Made by a program: the position numbers and the translations under genes
Assembly (NCBI GenBank): GCA_017746715.1
Contig: JAGHZQ010000046.1
Span: 111,328 to 175,327, forward strand
Reading direction: 5' to 3'
Origin: Cyanobacteria bacterium SBLK
Lineage (GTDB): Bacteria; Cyanobacteriota; Cyanobacteriia; Cyanobacteriales; Spirulinaceae
Length of the DNA: 64,000 nt
Shown here: positions 8,091-16,809 of the stretch, piece by piece
How the letters are laid out: the number at the start of each line of letters is the position of its first letter
How positions within the stretch are numbered: the stretch's first letter is position 1
The notes under the pieces: model-generated
The model's input: the letters and a program-made list of their open reading frames with translations, nothing else
What the model was told of the DNA's origin: nothing
Database searches by the model: none

Positions 8091-10127
8091 TTATACCATT
8101 ACCCCTTCCGGCATGGGTTTATAGCCCGATAATTCCATCGAAAACGTCGCCATTCCCGAGGACAAAGATCGCAACTGAGTCGAATAACCAAACATTTCCG
8201 CTAAGGGAACTTCTGCTCGCAAAACGGTATAATCCGGCATGACTTCCGACCCGACTAAAACCCCGCGACGAGAGAGTAAATTCCCTTGAACGCGTCCGGT
8301 AAATTCCCCCGGTGTTTCCACTTCTACCGCCATAATCGGTTCTAACATGGTCGGTTTTGCTTCGGAAAATGCCCGTTCAAAACCCAACTTTGCCGCCGAT
8401 CGAAAGGCAGTTTCGTTAGAGTCAACCGCATGGAACGATCCGCCTTCCAAAACCACTTTTACCCCAACAATGGGATATCCTTGCAAATACCCCGTCGTCA
8501 CGGCATCTTTGAACCCTTTCTCGCAAGCGGGAATGAATTGTTTGGGAATCGCACCTCCCACTACGCGATCGCAGAAAATAAACTCTTCGACCCAGGGTTC
8601 TAAATAGCCGATAATATGGGCGTACTGACCAGGGCCGCCGGATTGTTTCTTCAAGCGGAAATCAAAGCGAGATTTTTGGGTAATGGTCTCTCGATAAGCC
8701 ACCGCAGGCTGTCCCACATCAACCCCTGCCTTATATTCTTGCTGCATCCGTTCGATGTAAATCTCTAAATGCAGTTCTCCCATCCCGGAAATGAGGGTTT
8801 TTCCAGATTCGGGATCGGTGCTGACGTGCAGGGTAGGATCCTCTCGCACGAAGCGATGCAATGCCTTCGCAACCTTGGCAATATCTTCTTGGGTTTTGGG
8901 AGTAATGGCAAGGGTAATGACGGGATCGGGAACGAACATTCCTTCTAAGGACAGATTCGTACCTTCAGAACACAAGGTATCCCCAGAAGCACAGTCTAAC
9001 CCGATCGCCGCCACGATCGCCCCCGCACTCGCTTCCTCGATTTCTTGGCGCTCGTCTGCGTGCATCCGTACCAAACGACTCACTCGCACGGCTTTTTGCA
9101 CGCGAGTGTTCAGGAGTTTATCTCCTTTTCGTAAAGTGCCGGAATAAATTCGCAGGTAAGTTAGCTGTCCGAATTCATCATCGGTTAACTTGAATGCCAG
9201 AGCGACTAAAGGCGCATCGGGATCGGCAGAGACGTGAGTTTCTTGTTGATTCGCCACATCAAACGCCGTCACGACTTCGCGATCGCTCGGAGAAGGCAGA
9301 TATAAAGTCACCGCATCTAATAAATTCTGAACGCCTTTATTTTTATAGGCAGAACCCATCAAAACGGGAACGATATCCAAATGCAAAGTAGCCTGACGAA
9401 TAACATCCCAAATTAATTCGCGGGAAACCTCTTCATCCATCAATAAACGTTCTGTCATTTCCTCTGAATAAAAGGAAAGTATATCCAGAAGTTTATCCCG
9501 CGCTTGTCGGGCATCTTCGCGAAAGCGATCGGGAATATCTTTTCTAACCCATTCTTGTCCTTTCTCTCCTAAGAAATAACAGGCCTGCATGGCAATCAAG
9601 TCAATAACACCCTCAAAGTTATCCTCTATACCCATTGGATACTGCAAGAGAACGGGATTCAAATTGAGTTTATTTCGTAAGGCTTCAACCACCTTAAAAG
9701 GATTCGCACCCGCCCGATCCATCTTATTGATAAATGCCAAGCGGGGAACGCGATAGCGCTTCATTTGGCGATCGACAGTAATGGATTGAGATTGCACGCC
9801 GGAAACGGCACAAAGTACCATAATTGCCCCGTCCAATACTCGCAAAGCACGTTCGACTTCGATAGTAAAATCAACGTGACCTGGGGTATCGATCAAATTA
9901 ATTTCATGACCGTTCCAAAAACAAGTTGTTGCCGCAGAATTAATCGTAATTCCATGCTGTTTCTCCAAGTCCGTATAGTCCATCGTCGCGCCGCTACCGC
10001 CGCCTCTAACTTCCTCGATTTTGTGAATTTTTCCGGTGTAGAATAAAATTCTCTCGCTCAAGGTCGTTTTACCCGAGTCGATGTGAGCGGAAATGCCGAT
10101 GTTGCGAGTATATTGCAAGATTTTCAC
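8091..10127 (-). CDS. fusA: Elongation factor G, mitochondrial EF-G1-like paralogue
   Basis: GTPase that drives ribosomal translocation. The 678-residue chain holds all EF-G domains. The P-loop is AHIDSGKTT, with DTPGHVDF (G3) and NKMDRAGAN (G4), and the C-terminal domains IV-V extend to the end. The effector region GGGSGATMDYTDLEKQHGITINSAATTCFWNGHEINLIDTPG differs from the usual cyanobacterial FusA in the str operon (WMAQERERGITITAA, by memory). It resembles the EF-G1 of mitochondria and a minority of bacteria. It is not in an operon with rpsL/rpsG/tuf. The start is GTG at 10127, preceded by AAGGAG at good spacing. An upstream in-frame ATG would add 14 unconserved residues. It may be a secondary or specialised EF-G. 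Confidence 0.9.
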   Translation of the reverse strand: MKILQYTRNIGISAHIDSGKTTLSERILFYTGKIHKIEEVRGGGSGATMDYTDLEKQHGITINSAATTCFWNGHEINLIDTPGHVDFTIEVERALRVLDGAIMVLCAVSGVQSQSITVDRQMKRYRVPRLAFINKMDRAGANPFKVVEALRNKLNLNPVLLQYPMGIEDNFEGVIDLIAMQACYFLGEKGQEWVRKDIPDRFREDARQARDKLLDILSFYSEEMTERLLMDEEVSRELIWDVIRQATLHLDIVPVLMGSAYKNKGVQNLLDAVTLYLPSPSDREVVTAFDVANQQETHVSADPDAPLVALAFKLTDDEFGQLTYLRIYSGTLRKGDKLLNTRVQKAVRVSRLVRMHADERQEIEEASAGAIVAAIGLDCASGDTLCSEGTNLSLEGMFVPDPVITLAITPKTQEDIAKVAKALHRFVREDPTLHVSTDPESGKTLISGMGELHLEIYIERMQQEYKAGVDVGQPAVAYRETITQKSRFDFRLKKQSGGPGQYAHIIGYLEPWVEEFIFCDRVVGGAIPKQFIPACEKGFKDAVTTGYLQGYPIVGVKVVLEGGSFHAVDSNETAFRSAAKLGFERAFSEAKPTMLEPIMAVEVETPGEFTGRVQGNLLSRRGVLVGSEVMPDYTVLRAEVPLAEMFGYSTQLRSLSSGMATFSMELSGYKPMPEGVMV

Positions 10128-10473
10128 GAATCGTGACTCCTTTTTGCTGAAAATAGCGATCGCTCTCAAGGCGCGATCGTTGTTATACTACATAAATAAT
10201 ACACGAATTGCGGAAAATCTCCTAATTTCCAATAACTCCCTCACCCCCTCACCAATTTTCAATCCAATACCCAACAACTAACAACCAATACAATGATGGT
10301 TTTAAGCGAAGAACATTTAAGAGTACAGGAATGCGATCGCGCCTATGAAAGATTACAAGAACTAACACCTCAAAAGTCAAAATTATCAATTCAAAAAATA
10401 GCCGAATTTTGAATTGAGTTGACGATGAATCGTCTAAGATGTATTTTTATTATCGTTTAAACTAGGATTCATT
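10128..10473. other. Intergenic region with degenerate short repeats
   Basis: This 346 bp region between the EF-G gene and the hydrolase is AT-rich. It contains the low-complexity motif CAACAACTAACAACCAATA near 10,272, of a kind often found between cyanobacterial genes, and the small frame described at 10,293-10,412. Promoters for both flanking genes must be here, but no convincing -35/-10 pair was identified. Confidence 0.4.
10293..10412 (+). CDS. 39-residue hypothetical peptide
   Basis: Small open frame beginning MMVLSEEHLRVQ and ending IQKIAEF. The composition is charged and amphipathic, which is compatible with a short helical antitoxin-like fragment, but no family is recognised. There is no clear ribosome binding site. 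It may be a remnant rather than a gene. Confidence 0.25.
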   Translation: MMVLSEEHLRVQECDRAYERLQELTPQKSKLSIQKIAEF

Positions 10474-11325
10474 ATGTTTGCTCGCAAAACATTATCGTTA
10501 CCCGATAATATCCAACTTTCTTATCTAGAGTGGAATCAAGGCAAAGAACCTCTACTTCTCTTACACGGATTAGCCGATCATGCTTTAGTGTGGCGCAGTT
10601 TGGGAGACCATCTTGCCGAAGACTATCACATTATCGCTCCCGATTTGCGAGGTCACGGCGAAACCAGCAAGCCGAAAGCGGGATATGGTTTTGACGAAGT
10701 TATCGGTGATTTACAAGCACTCATCGCGCATTTAAACTGGCACTCCGCTCATGTTTTAGGGCATTCTTGGGGCGGCAAATTAGGCTGTGTTTGGACGATG
10801 CAAAATCCCGAACAAATTCGCAGTTTGATTTTAGTCGATCCGATTTTTATTGGTTCGATGCCGAGTTGGATGAAATTTACTTTTCCCTTACTCTATCGCG
10901 TCTTGCCTTTTTTAAAAGGAATGGGACCTTTTGCCAGCTATGAAGAAGCCGAAAAACAAGCCCGGCAACTCAAACAATATCGCAGTTGGACGGATTTCCA
11001 AAAACAAGTTTTTCAAGCTGGAATAGAAGAAAAATCCGATGGAACGTGGGGGAGTAAATTTGTTATACCCGCGCGGGACGGAATTTTTGAAGAAGTTATG
11101 AACGTTCCGGGGTTAACGCAATATCTTGATTTACCGGCTTTATTTATCCAACCCAAAGGAGGAGTTAATCGCACGGAAATCCAACTCAAACCTTATAAAA
11201 CTTATTTAACACAATTGCAAATTCGCAAAGTCCCCAGCCATCATTGGGCATTTTTAAGCGAACCGGAAATATTTAATCAAACCGTGGCGAGTTTTTTGAG
11301 AGAAATTGGCAGTTTGCGAAAATAA
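10474..11325 (+). CDS. Alpha/beta hydrolase
   Basis: A 283-residue serine hydrolase of the alpha/beta fold. The oxyanion strand LLLLHGLADHALVW and the segment DLRGHGETSKP are typical. The nucleophile elbow GHSWGG places Ser98 as nucleophile, and the C-terminal HHWAFLSEPE supplies the catalytic His. It has no signal peptide and is probably cytosolic. The substrate is unknown; candidates are esters or lactones. It lies just upstream of the VanY-type carboxypeptidase gene on the same strand, with a 73-base gap. Confidence 0.85.
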   Translation: MFARKTLSLPDNIQLSYLEWNQGKEPLLLLHGLADHALVWRSLGDHLAEDYHIIAPDLRGHGETSKPKAGYGFDEVIGDLQALIAHLNWHSAHVLGHSWGGKLGCVWTMQNPEQIRSLILVDPIFIGSMPSWMKFTFPLLYRVLPFLKGMGPFASYEEAEKQARQLKQYRSWTDFQKQVFQAGIEEKSDGTWGSKFVIPARDGIFEEVMNVPGLTQYLDLPALFIQPKGGVNRTEIQLKPYKTYLTQLQIRKVPSHHWAFLSEPEIFNQTVASFLREIGSLRK

Positions 11326-11398
11326 TACTCGCCTCTTGTGGAAAAATGGCCAAAATTCGTTAAATTGGGTTATTAGATTTGAGTGTAGGAGTGGAGCT

Positions 11399-12196
11399 TT
11401 GAAGAAAGCGAGCCAACCCAGTAAATCGACAAAATTGGCAGGCAATACGGGGCGCGAGATTCCGATCGCCCTGCGGGAGATGCCGCGATCGCCAACCCCC
11501 TCTCGCAGGTGGCTCTGGGTACTGGTGGGAGGAGCGACAGGATTTAGCGCGATCGCCGTTATTATTGCCGTAATCTTCTTCAACCGCACCACTCAACCTC
11601 TTGCCAATTCTCAAGGACAGCGATCGGCGACAGCTGTTGCCGCACCAGATGACCGTTGGCAAGAAGAGGGAGAAACCCCTCGAGATAATGTTTTAGGGCA
11701 TTTGTCCTATGAGGAAGCACCCGTAGAAGAATTGCAGGCAATTACCGCCGATGGCCGAGTTCGCCTGCGTCGTGCTGCAGCAGAGAAATTTATCCTCATG
11801 GCAGAGGCAGCGCGATCGCAGGGCATTGTTCTTTCTGCACTTTCGGGTTATCGCACGGTTGACGAACAAGATAGCCTCTTTTTTGAGGTGAAAGCACAAC
11901 GCAAACAAACTCCCGCCGAACGTGCCGAAGTCAGCGCGCCTCCCGGTTATAGCGAACACCATACAGGGTATGCGATCGACATTGGCGATGGCAGAGCACC
12001 CGCAACTCATTTAAGCGTTAATTTTGAAAATACGGCAGCTTTTCGCTGGTTGCAAGAAAATGCCACCCGTTATAACTTTGAGTTATCCTTTCCCCGCCAT
12101 AATCCCCAAGGCATCAGTTACGAACCTTGGCACTGGCGTTTTATCGGGGATATCGACAGTTTAGAAACCTTCTACAGAGCGCAAAACCTCGAATAG
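11399..12196 (+). CDS. Membrane-anchored D-alanyl-D-alanine carboxypeptidase, VanY/M15 family
   Basis: Zinc peptidase that trims the terminal D-Ala from peptidoglycan stem peptides in the periplasm. The zinc-binding motif SxHxxGxAxD is visible as SEHHTGYAID (His187, Asp194), and the second cluster EPWHW gives His245. A single hydrophobic anchor (about residues 40-60, LWVLVGGATGFSAIAVIIAVIF) follows a basic N-terminus. The start is taken as TTG at 11399, preceded by TAGGAGTGGAG. An upstream in-frame extension would overlap the hydrolase gene, and a downstream ATG (MPRSPTPSRR) is the alternative. The lower N-terminal region is unconserved. Confidence 0.85.
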   Translation: MKKASQPSKSTKLAGNTGREIPIALREMPRSPTPSRRWLWVLVGGATGFSAIAVIIAVIFFNRTTQPLANSQGQRSATAVAAPDDRWQEEGETPRDNVLGHLSYEEAPVEELQAITADGRVRLRRAAAEKFILMAEAARSQGIVLSALSGYRTVDEQDSLFFEVKAQRKQTPAERAEVSAPPGYSEHHTGYAIDIGDGRAPATHLSVNFENTAAFRWLQENATRYNFELSFPRHNPQGISYEPWHWRFIGDIDSLETFYRAQNLE

Positions 12197-12272
12197 CAAA
12201 CAGTTATAAGCGATCGGCGATCGCTGAAGTCAATGCTTTTGTCCCAAACCCTAAACCCCAAACTCTAAAACA

Positions 12273-13088
12273 ATGCCCGATTACGAACTAGAAAGCCGAG
12301 AATGGTGGGTAGAACGATGGCTGGCATTATTGGATTCCTATCGTTTTAAAAAACGATTGGAACGCGCGAGAAAATATGCCAATGAAGGAAATGTCCTCGG
12401 GATTGAATTTAGCGGCGCTCGCGTGCTGGCACGGGTTAAAGGAAGCGAACCCGAACCCTATCAAGTTTCCCTATCATTAAGTCCATTCAGCAATGAAGAT
12501 TGGGGCTTTATCGTCGAAACGCTATCGGAGAAAGCCATTTATTCGGCGCAATTATTAGCAGGAGAAATGCCGGCCAATATTGAAGAAGTTTTTACGGCTA
12601 ACGGATTAAATTTATTTCCTTTTTCATTAGCCGATATTCATTCGCGTTGCACTTGTCCCGATAAAGCCAATCCTTGCAAGCATATCGGGGCGGTGTATTA
12701 CGATCTGGCCGATCGCTTTAGCGAAGATCCGTTTGTTTTGTTTCAGTTGCGCGGACGCACGAAAGAACAACTTTTAGAAACTTTGCGCCAGTTGCGCGGT
12801 AAGGGCATTAAAAATCGTCGGGATGGGACGGCGAAGAAAAAACAAGTCGCAACCAAACAAGTCACCAAAACGCCGTTAACCTTGGCGGGATTTTGGGATT
12901 ATAGCGAACCGTTAGCGTCTTCTTTAGTGGCGATCGCCCCCTCTCCAGACGCGAAAAGCATTTTAGAAATATTGGGAAATTTGCCTTTACCCGCACCGGA
13001 AGCGGCAATGATTAAACAATATTTGGAGATTGCCTATCGAGAAGCCTCCCAACAAGCGATCGCGACGGCATTAAATCGCGAGGAATAA
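12273..13088 (+). CDS. SWIM zinc-finger domain protein
   Basis: A 271-residue protein with the CxCx(n)CxH SWIM finger visible at Cys126, Cys128, Cys135 and His137 (CTCPDKANPCKH). In this family the SWIM finger lies in the middle of the chain and is thought to bind DNA or partner proteins; some members accompany SNF2-type helicases. No helicase gene is adjacent here. The C-terminal part has a Lys-rich linker (about 185-205) and a short conserved tail. ATG start at 12273. A hairpin follows 14 bases after the stop. Confidence 0.85.
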   Translation: MPDYELESREWWVERWLALLDSYRFKKRLERARKYANEGNVLGIEFSGARVLARVKGSEPEPYQVSLSLSPFSNEDWGFIVETLSEKAIYSAQLLAGEMPANIEEVFTANGLNLFPFSLADIHSRCTCPDKANPCKHIGAVYYDLADRFSEDPFVLFQLRGRTKEQLLETLRQLRGKGIKNRRDGTAKKKQVATKQVTKTPLTLAGFWDYSEPLASSLVAIAPSPDAKSILEILGNLPLPAPEAAMIKQYLEIAYREASQQAIATALNREE

Positions 13089-13102
13089 AAAAAGAGAAAA
13101 AA

Positions 13103-13128
13103 AGTCCCGGAGTTAAACTCCGGGGACT
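13103..13128 (+). terminator. Hairpin terminator after SWIM gene
   Basis: AGTCCCGGAGTT is followed by AACTCCGGGGACT, a near-perfect inverted repeat with one bulged base and almost no loop, preceded by an A-rich run. This kind of strong hairpin is common after cyanobacterial genes and can terminate transcription in either direction. Confidence 0.65.
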
Positions 13129-13473
13129 AACCAGGGTGCATCTACCATTACTCTCTTCTCTGCGAAGAAGGCTCATCCGGAAAATCTCAAATTTTTTTTT
13201 TCGTTTTGGCATTTCTTCGCTTCACTCAAGAATATCCCCCATCATCGCCTCAATATGCGATCCTCCATATGCGATCGCCAACCCTTCGAGAAGAGTCTTG
13301 CCATCCACCCATCCGACCCAACCAACATCGGCGATCGCAATCCCCTTCTCTTTAAAGTACCAAAAAATCGCAAGCACTCATGAAACGGATTAACCCATTG
13401 CGAAAAAAATTGCAACGCGAGAATAAGCCAAAATCATTGATAATTGGTAAATTGTTCGTGGTTGATATCAATA
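13129..13473. other. Intergenic region upstream of ureA with possible gene remnant
   Basis: These 345 bp lack a well-supported gene. On the minus strand a 51-codon frame (13,377-13,222, GTG start) contains DVGWVGWVDGKTLLEGLAIAYGG. This looks protein-like and may be the C-terminal end of a lost gene, but no family was recognised. HIP1 sites are dense. The ureA promoter must lie in the last 100 bases. Confidence 0.35.
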
Positions 13474-13776
13474 ATGCAACTGACTCCACAAGAGAAAGAT
13501 AAGCTCTTAATTTTTACTGCCGCTCTCCTTGCCGAACGACGCAAAGAGAAGGGACTCAAACTCAACTATCCCGAGGCAGTTGCTTATCTTTCCGCAGCCA
13601 TTCTCGAAGGTGCCAGAGAAGGACGTACCGTCGCCGAACTCATGGAATACGGCAGAACCCTACTCCGTCGCGAGGATGTCATGGAAGGCATTCCGGAAAT
13701 GCTTGTGGAGGTGCAAGTTGAAGCCACCTTTCCTGATGGAACCAAACTCGTCACCGTGCACGATCCAATCTATTAA
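13474..13776 (+). CDS. ureA: Urease subunit gamma
   Basis: Smallest structural subunit of urease, which hydrolyses urea to ammonia and carbamate in the cytosol with the beta and alpha subunits. The 100-residue length is standard. The sequence [53 protein letters not shown], and [22 protein letters not shown] is characteristic over the whole chain. The start is the ATG at 13474; an upstream in-frame extension is unconserved. No ureB, ureC or accessory genes lie nearby, so the urease genes are dispersed in this genome, as in some other cyanobacteria. Confidence 0.96.
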   Translation: MQLTPQEKDKLLIFTAALLAERRKEKGLKLNYPEAVAYLSAAILEGAREGRTVAELMEYGRTLLRREDVMEGIPEMLVEVQVEATFPDGTKLVTVHDPIY

Positions 13777-13839
13777 GACAATGCGCGCTCAGAAGGTTTT
13801 TGCTGATAATTTTTTGGCTGACCATTGGAGTTCTCGATC

Positions 13840-14532
13840 GTGAAACTCCCCAAATGGTGGAAACGACTCGGCCAAATATGCTTCGGTTTGGTTTTTCTTT
13901 GGCTGCTGGTTTTATCTTGGCAGTTATATCGCGCCGCATCCCAACCCGTCGAAGCGCTTTTAGTTTTGGGGGGAAGCATTCGTCGAGAAATCTATGTTGC
14001 CGAAGTGAGTCAAGATTATCCCCATGCCAAAATTTTAATCTCTAACGGCTCGCGATCGCCCTGCATTTGGTTGATTTTCGATCGCGCCAATGCATCGATG
14101 AAAAATGTTTGCCTAGAACGATGCTCTCGCAACACTTTTCGCAACTTTTACTACGCAACCCCCATTTTGAGGATGTGGGGAGTCAAACATATCAAACTGA
14201 TTACCTCAAAAACCCATCTCCCTCGCGCTCTGTGGATGGCACGCATCCATCTGGGGATTCACAAAATCTGGGTAGAATTAGATATGGCCAAAGAAAAAGG
14301 CGTTCCCGGAAATCAGGAGTTTTGGCTCAAAACTGCCGTAGATGTTGCTCGCAGCGGCGCTTGGGCGATCGCGAGTCTTTTCCTGCCGCCGCCAAAATGC
14401 GATCGCATTCAGCCTTTAACTGAGGTCAATATGCCAGCATGGCTGGAAATGGGATTCAAATGCGAACATCAAGCCAAATTAGATAAAATTATTCAACAAC
14501 TCCAAGAGCGACAAAAATCCCTAAATCCCTAA
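13840..14532 (+). CDS. YdcF/DUF218-like membrane-associated protein
   Basis: A protein of about 230 residues with one N-terminal transmembrane helix (FGLVFLWLLVLSWQLYRA) followed by a DUF218 (YdcF/SanA-type) Rossmann-like domain. Conserved blocks seen are EALLVLGGSIRRE, KILISNGS, the region around CSRNTFRNF (in place of the usual E-S-x-NT-x-EN) and ITSKTHLPRALWMARI. DUF218 proteins are linked to envelope functions, but the reaction is unknown. The start is the GTG at 13840 with TTGGAG upstream. It follows ureA after 63 bases, but a functional link is unlikely. Confidence 0.75.
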   Translation: MKLPKWWKRLGQICFGLVFLWLLVLSWQLYRAASQPVEALLVLGGSIRREIYVAEVSQDYPHAKILISNGSRSPCIWLIFDRANASMKNVCLERCSRNTFRNFYYATPILRMWGVKHIKLITSKTHLPRALWMARIHLGIHKIWVELDMAKEKGVPGNQEFWLKTAVDVARSGAWAIASLFLPPPKCDRIQPLTEVNMPAWLEMGFKCEHQAKLDKIIQQLQERQKSLNP

Positions 14533-14606
14533 ATTTTCTCTCCCCATTGATAATTCTTATCGGGGAACTATAATTGAACCAAGTCTCGCCATCGCCGTTC
14601 GTTAAA

Positions 14607-15608
14607 ATGAGTAAGTCTGCCAATCAATTCGCCGTACTTAACAATTTGCTAACCGGGCAAAATATCGTGTTTACCGGGTTGGCTTGGTCGGCAGCTACGG
14701 TTTTCTTTTTTCTGTCTTTTAGCATTACCCTCCCCGGGGAAGAAAGCCCCCTCTGGTACTCCTTGGGAACTTATATCCTCGAAACCGTTCCTTACGGTTT
14801 GGCAGCATGGCTGTGCTATCGCAATTGGAAAAGCCCTCAAATTGCCAGCGGACGAGAAGTTTGGTTTTTCATTGGTTTGGGACTGGGGGCTTATTTTCTC
14901 GCGAATTTCTTATTCGGGATTTGGGAACTCTATTTTGGGCTAGATCCTGAAATCTCTCCCGCCGATTTATTCTACGTGAGCTTTACTATTTTTGTCGGTT
15001 GGGGAATGGTTTTGGCGGTTTTGCCGAGGCGTTTGAACTTAGAATTCAAGCAGTGGGGCGTGATTGCCCTTGTTGCGATCGCGGGTATTGCTTTTGCCTT
15101 GTGGTTGAATGCTGCCACGGCTGAGGAAGAAGTCGCAGTAGAAGAAATTGGAGTCGGGACGGCGATCGCTCAAGTGGAAACCGTTGAAAATCCCGAAGCG
15201 GGGACAGCGAGCGCCACCGTTGCAGTCGAAGAGGAGGAAGATCAATACGAAGGACTTCCCGGTATTATCGTGGCAACCGATCGCTTTTTGGGGGTATTTG
15301 CCAGACCGATTAGCTTATTCTATGCCGTAGCGGATGTTGCTCTCATGATCGTGGCTTCTACCCTGTTACTCGCCTTTTGGGGCGGGCGTTTTTCCCAATC
15401 TTGGCGGATGATTGCGGCGGCAGTATTGGCAAAATACATTGCGGATATGTGGTTGAAATACGTGGCTTCTTTGCCAGGGCAATACGAAAGTGGTGGCTTG
15501 TTGGAGGTGTTTTACGTGTTTGCTGGCGTTTTATTCGCGATCGGAACGGCTTTAGAATATGACGTTTCTACCAGCCGTCGGGGACGGCGCAGAAGGGGGT
15601 TAATGTAA
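14607..15608 (+). CDS. Conserved polytopic membrane protein, unknown function
   Basis: About 333 residues with roughly seven or eight hydrophobic helices. An acidic, Ala/Val/Glu-rich insert (about residues 170-215, rich in EEEVAVEE and EEEEDQYEG) separates two membrane halves. The tail ends with a strongly basic stretch (RRGRRRRG). The layout resembles the membrane-sensor halves of cyanobacterial signalling proteins, but no kinase or cyclase domain follows. The ATG at 14607 is preferred; a TTG at 14574 would add 11 residues. The gene at 15614 converges on it from the other strand. Confidence 0.65.
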   Translation: MSKSANQFAVLNNLLTGQNIVFTGLAWSAATVFFFLSFSITLPGEESPLWYSLGTYILETVPYGLAAWLCYRNWKSPQIASGREVWFFIGLGLGAYFLANFLFGIWELYFGLDPEISPADLFYVSFTIFVGWGMVLAVLPRRLNLEFKQWGVIALVAIAGIAFALWLNAATAEEEVAVEEIGVGTAIAQVETVENPEAGTASATVAVEEEEDQYEGLPGIIVATDRFLGVFARPISLFYAVADVALMIVASTLLLAFWGGRFSQSWRMIAAAVLAKYIADMWLKYVASLPGQYESGGLLEVFYVFAGVLFAIGTALEYDVSTSRRGRRRRGLM

Positions 15609-15613
15609 ATTAG

Positions 15614-16102
15614 TTATTTGTTGTTTGCGATTCCTCTCTCGCTCTCTCCTCCATGGAATATCTTGACTGCACGATCGCTAAGTTCGATTTTCACAATAGA
15701 ATTGTAGGCAATGCTAGGAATCAAAGGTGCAAGAATTTCCAAGGTCGAACGGTCTTGAAAATGTTGGGGTTTGGTGTCGGGATGGGGATAATAGATAAGA
15801 CTTGAATACGTTTTTTCTTGAAAAATTAGCCGACAGGGGGAAAAAGAAAAATCCTCTGGGGGAGTTTCTGCATACCATTTCACTTGACGAAACGCGTACT
15901 CGGGTTGGATGAATGCAAACTGATGCGGTGCGATGGAAACGTTTAACGTCCCAGAAAAATAGGGCGTTAAATCTAACCCCAATTGTTGAAAAAAAGGGGC
16001 TTGCATGGCAATACTCCCTCGGGGATAGGGGGTATTGTCTCCTTGTCCCGAGGCAACGCCATATCCGGGTTTAACGACTCCTTTCACTGCGATCCAGTTC
16101 AT
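15614..16102 (-). CDS. Hypothetical protein with possible DUF120 (CTP-dependent riboflavin kinase)-like fold
   Basis: A 162-residue protein. The N-terminal VKGVVKPGYGVASG and the block LGLDLTPYFSGTLNVSIAP resemble the beta-barrel motifs of archaeal CTP-dependent riboflavin kinases (G-x-G near the start and PGTLNV-like segment). STLEILAPLIPSIAYNSIVKIEL is placed like their final strands. The similarity is from memory and only partial, so a riboflavin kinase activity is not claimed. It is convergent with the upstream membrane protein gene and may be co-transcribed with the NfeD-like gene 96 bases upstream. Confidence 0.5.
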   Translation of the reverse strand: MNWIAVKGVVKPGYGVASGQGDNTPYPRGSIAMQAPFFQQLGLDLTPYFSGTLNVSIAPHQFAFIQPEYAFRQVKWYAETPPEDFSFSPCRLIFQEKTYSSLIYYPHPDTKPQHFQDRSTLEILAPLIPSIAYNSIVKIELSDRAVKIFHGGESERGIANNK

Positions 16103-16198
16103 AACTTCCCAGCTAGTTTATCTGTCAAACGATTTTGCTTTGAATTGCCCGAATCAGTGCGATCGCACCCTGAATTGAAGATCGCGCCCAACCCGATC

Positions 16199-16495
16199 TT
16201 AAGACAAATCGACCCGAGGAAAGGGTTCGACCAATAAAACAGTGGTATCGGAATGACCGATAACGCGGACGATTTCTCCTTCTGGAATAGTAACATTCAA
16301 CTCGCATCGGGCTCGCCACCACGAGGCACGATAGCGCACCTGTCCGATTTGATGCGGTGCAATCTCGCGGGTAACTATTGCTTCATTATCGAGTGGTTGA
16401 GTTAATTTCACTTTCGGAACAATGCGATCGCTTCCAAGAAGATTGTCTGTGCTGGATAACCCCAAAAATCGGAAGACGGATAAAAACACGGTCAT
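16199..16495 (-). CDS. NfeD-like C-terminal (OB-fold) domain protein
   Basis: A 98-residue protein whose second half, IGQVRYRASWWRARCELNVTIPEGEIVRVIGHSDTTVLLVEP, has the pattern of the NfeD C-terminal OB-fold (G-x-V-x-x-x-G-x-W-x-A ... I-x-x-G-x-x-V-x-V ... L-x-V-x-P). NfeD-family proteins work with stomatin-like membrane proteins. None is present here, and the membrane part is missing, leaving only a short hydrophobic N-terminus. AGGAGG lies directly upstream of the ATG at 16495. It is probably co-transcribed with the gene at 15614-16102. Confidence 0.7.
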   Translation of the reverse strand: MTVFLSVFRFLGLSSTDNLLGSDRIVPKVKLTQPLDNEAIVTREIAPHQIGQVRYRASWWRARCELNVTIPEGEIVRVIGHSDTTVLLVEPFPRVDLS

Positions 16496-16809
16496 TCCCT
16501 CCTAATCGAGCAACAGAGTGAGAAAAGTATCTCTTTAATATTCTCTCTGGAATAATTTGGGGTTTTTATGCAGGAGATTTCGATCGCGGTGGCAGTTTTC
16601 TGTATATTTTGGCGATCGCATGAGAGAAAATCGAGGAGATGCGATCGCTTGGATTCCAGATAATTATGAAGATGGAGATCCTTCGATCAAAGAAAAGCGA
16701 TCGCTACTTGAGAAAATCGAGAAAGAGCGATCGTTAATCACACCAAATCTGCTTTGCTAGAGAGACCGTTAGATTTGGTATTATATTGTTTTTTTGTTAT
16801 TATTAAGTT
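16496..16809. other. Intergenic region with small inverted repeat
   Basis: The 314 bp between the NfeD-like and parvulin genes contain no supported gene. A frame from ATG 16620 encodes a charged 46-residue peptide of low credibility. At 16,742-16,779 ACCAAATCT and AGATTTGGT form a 9-base inverted repeat with a 20-base spacer, followed by a T-rich stretch. Its arms resemble the ends of the MITE-like element at 7454. It may be a solo element remnant or a terminator facing the parvulin gene. Confidence 0.4.

Noticed and set aside
16620..16760. 46-residue frame MRENRGDAIAWIPDNYEDG
   Set aside because: No family, no ribosome binding site, and the 3' end runs into the small inverted repeat.
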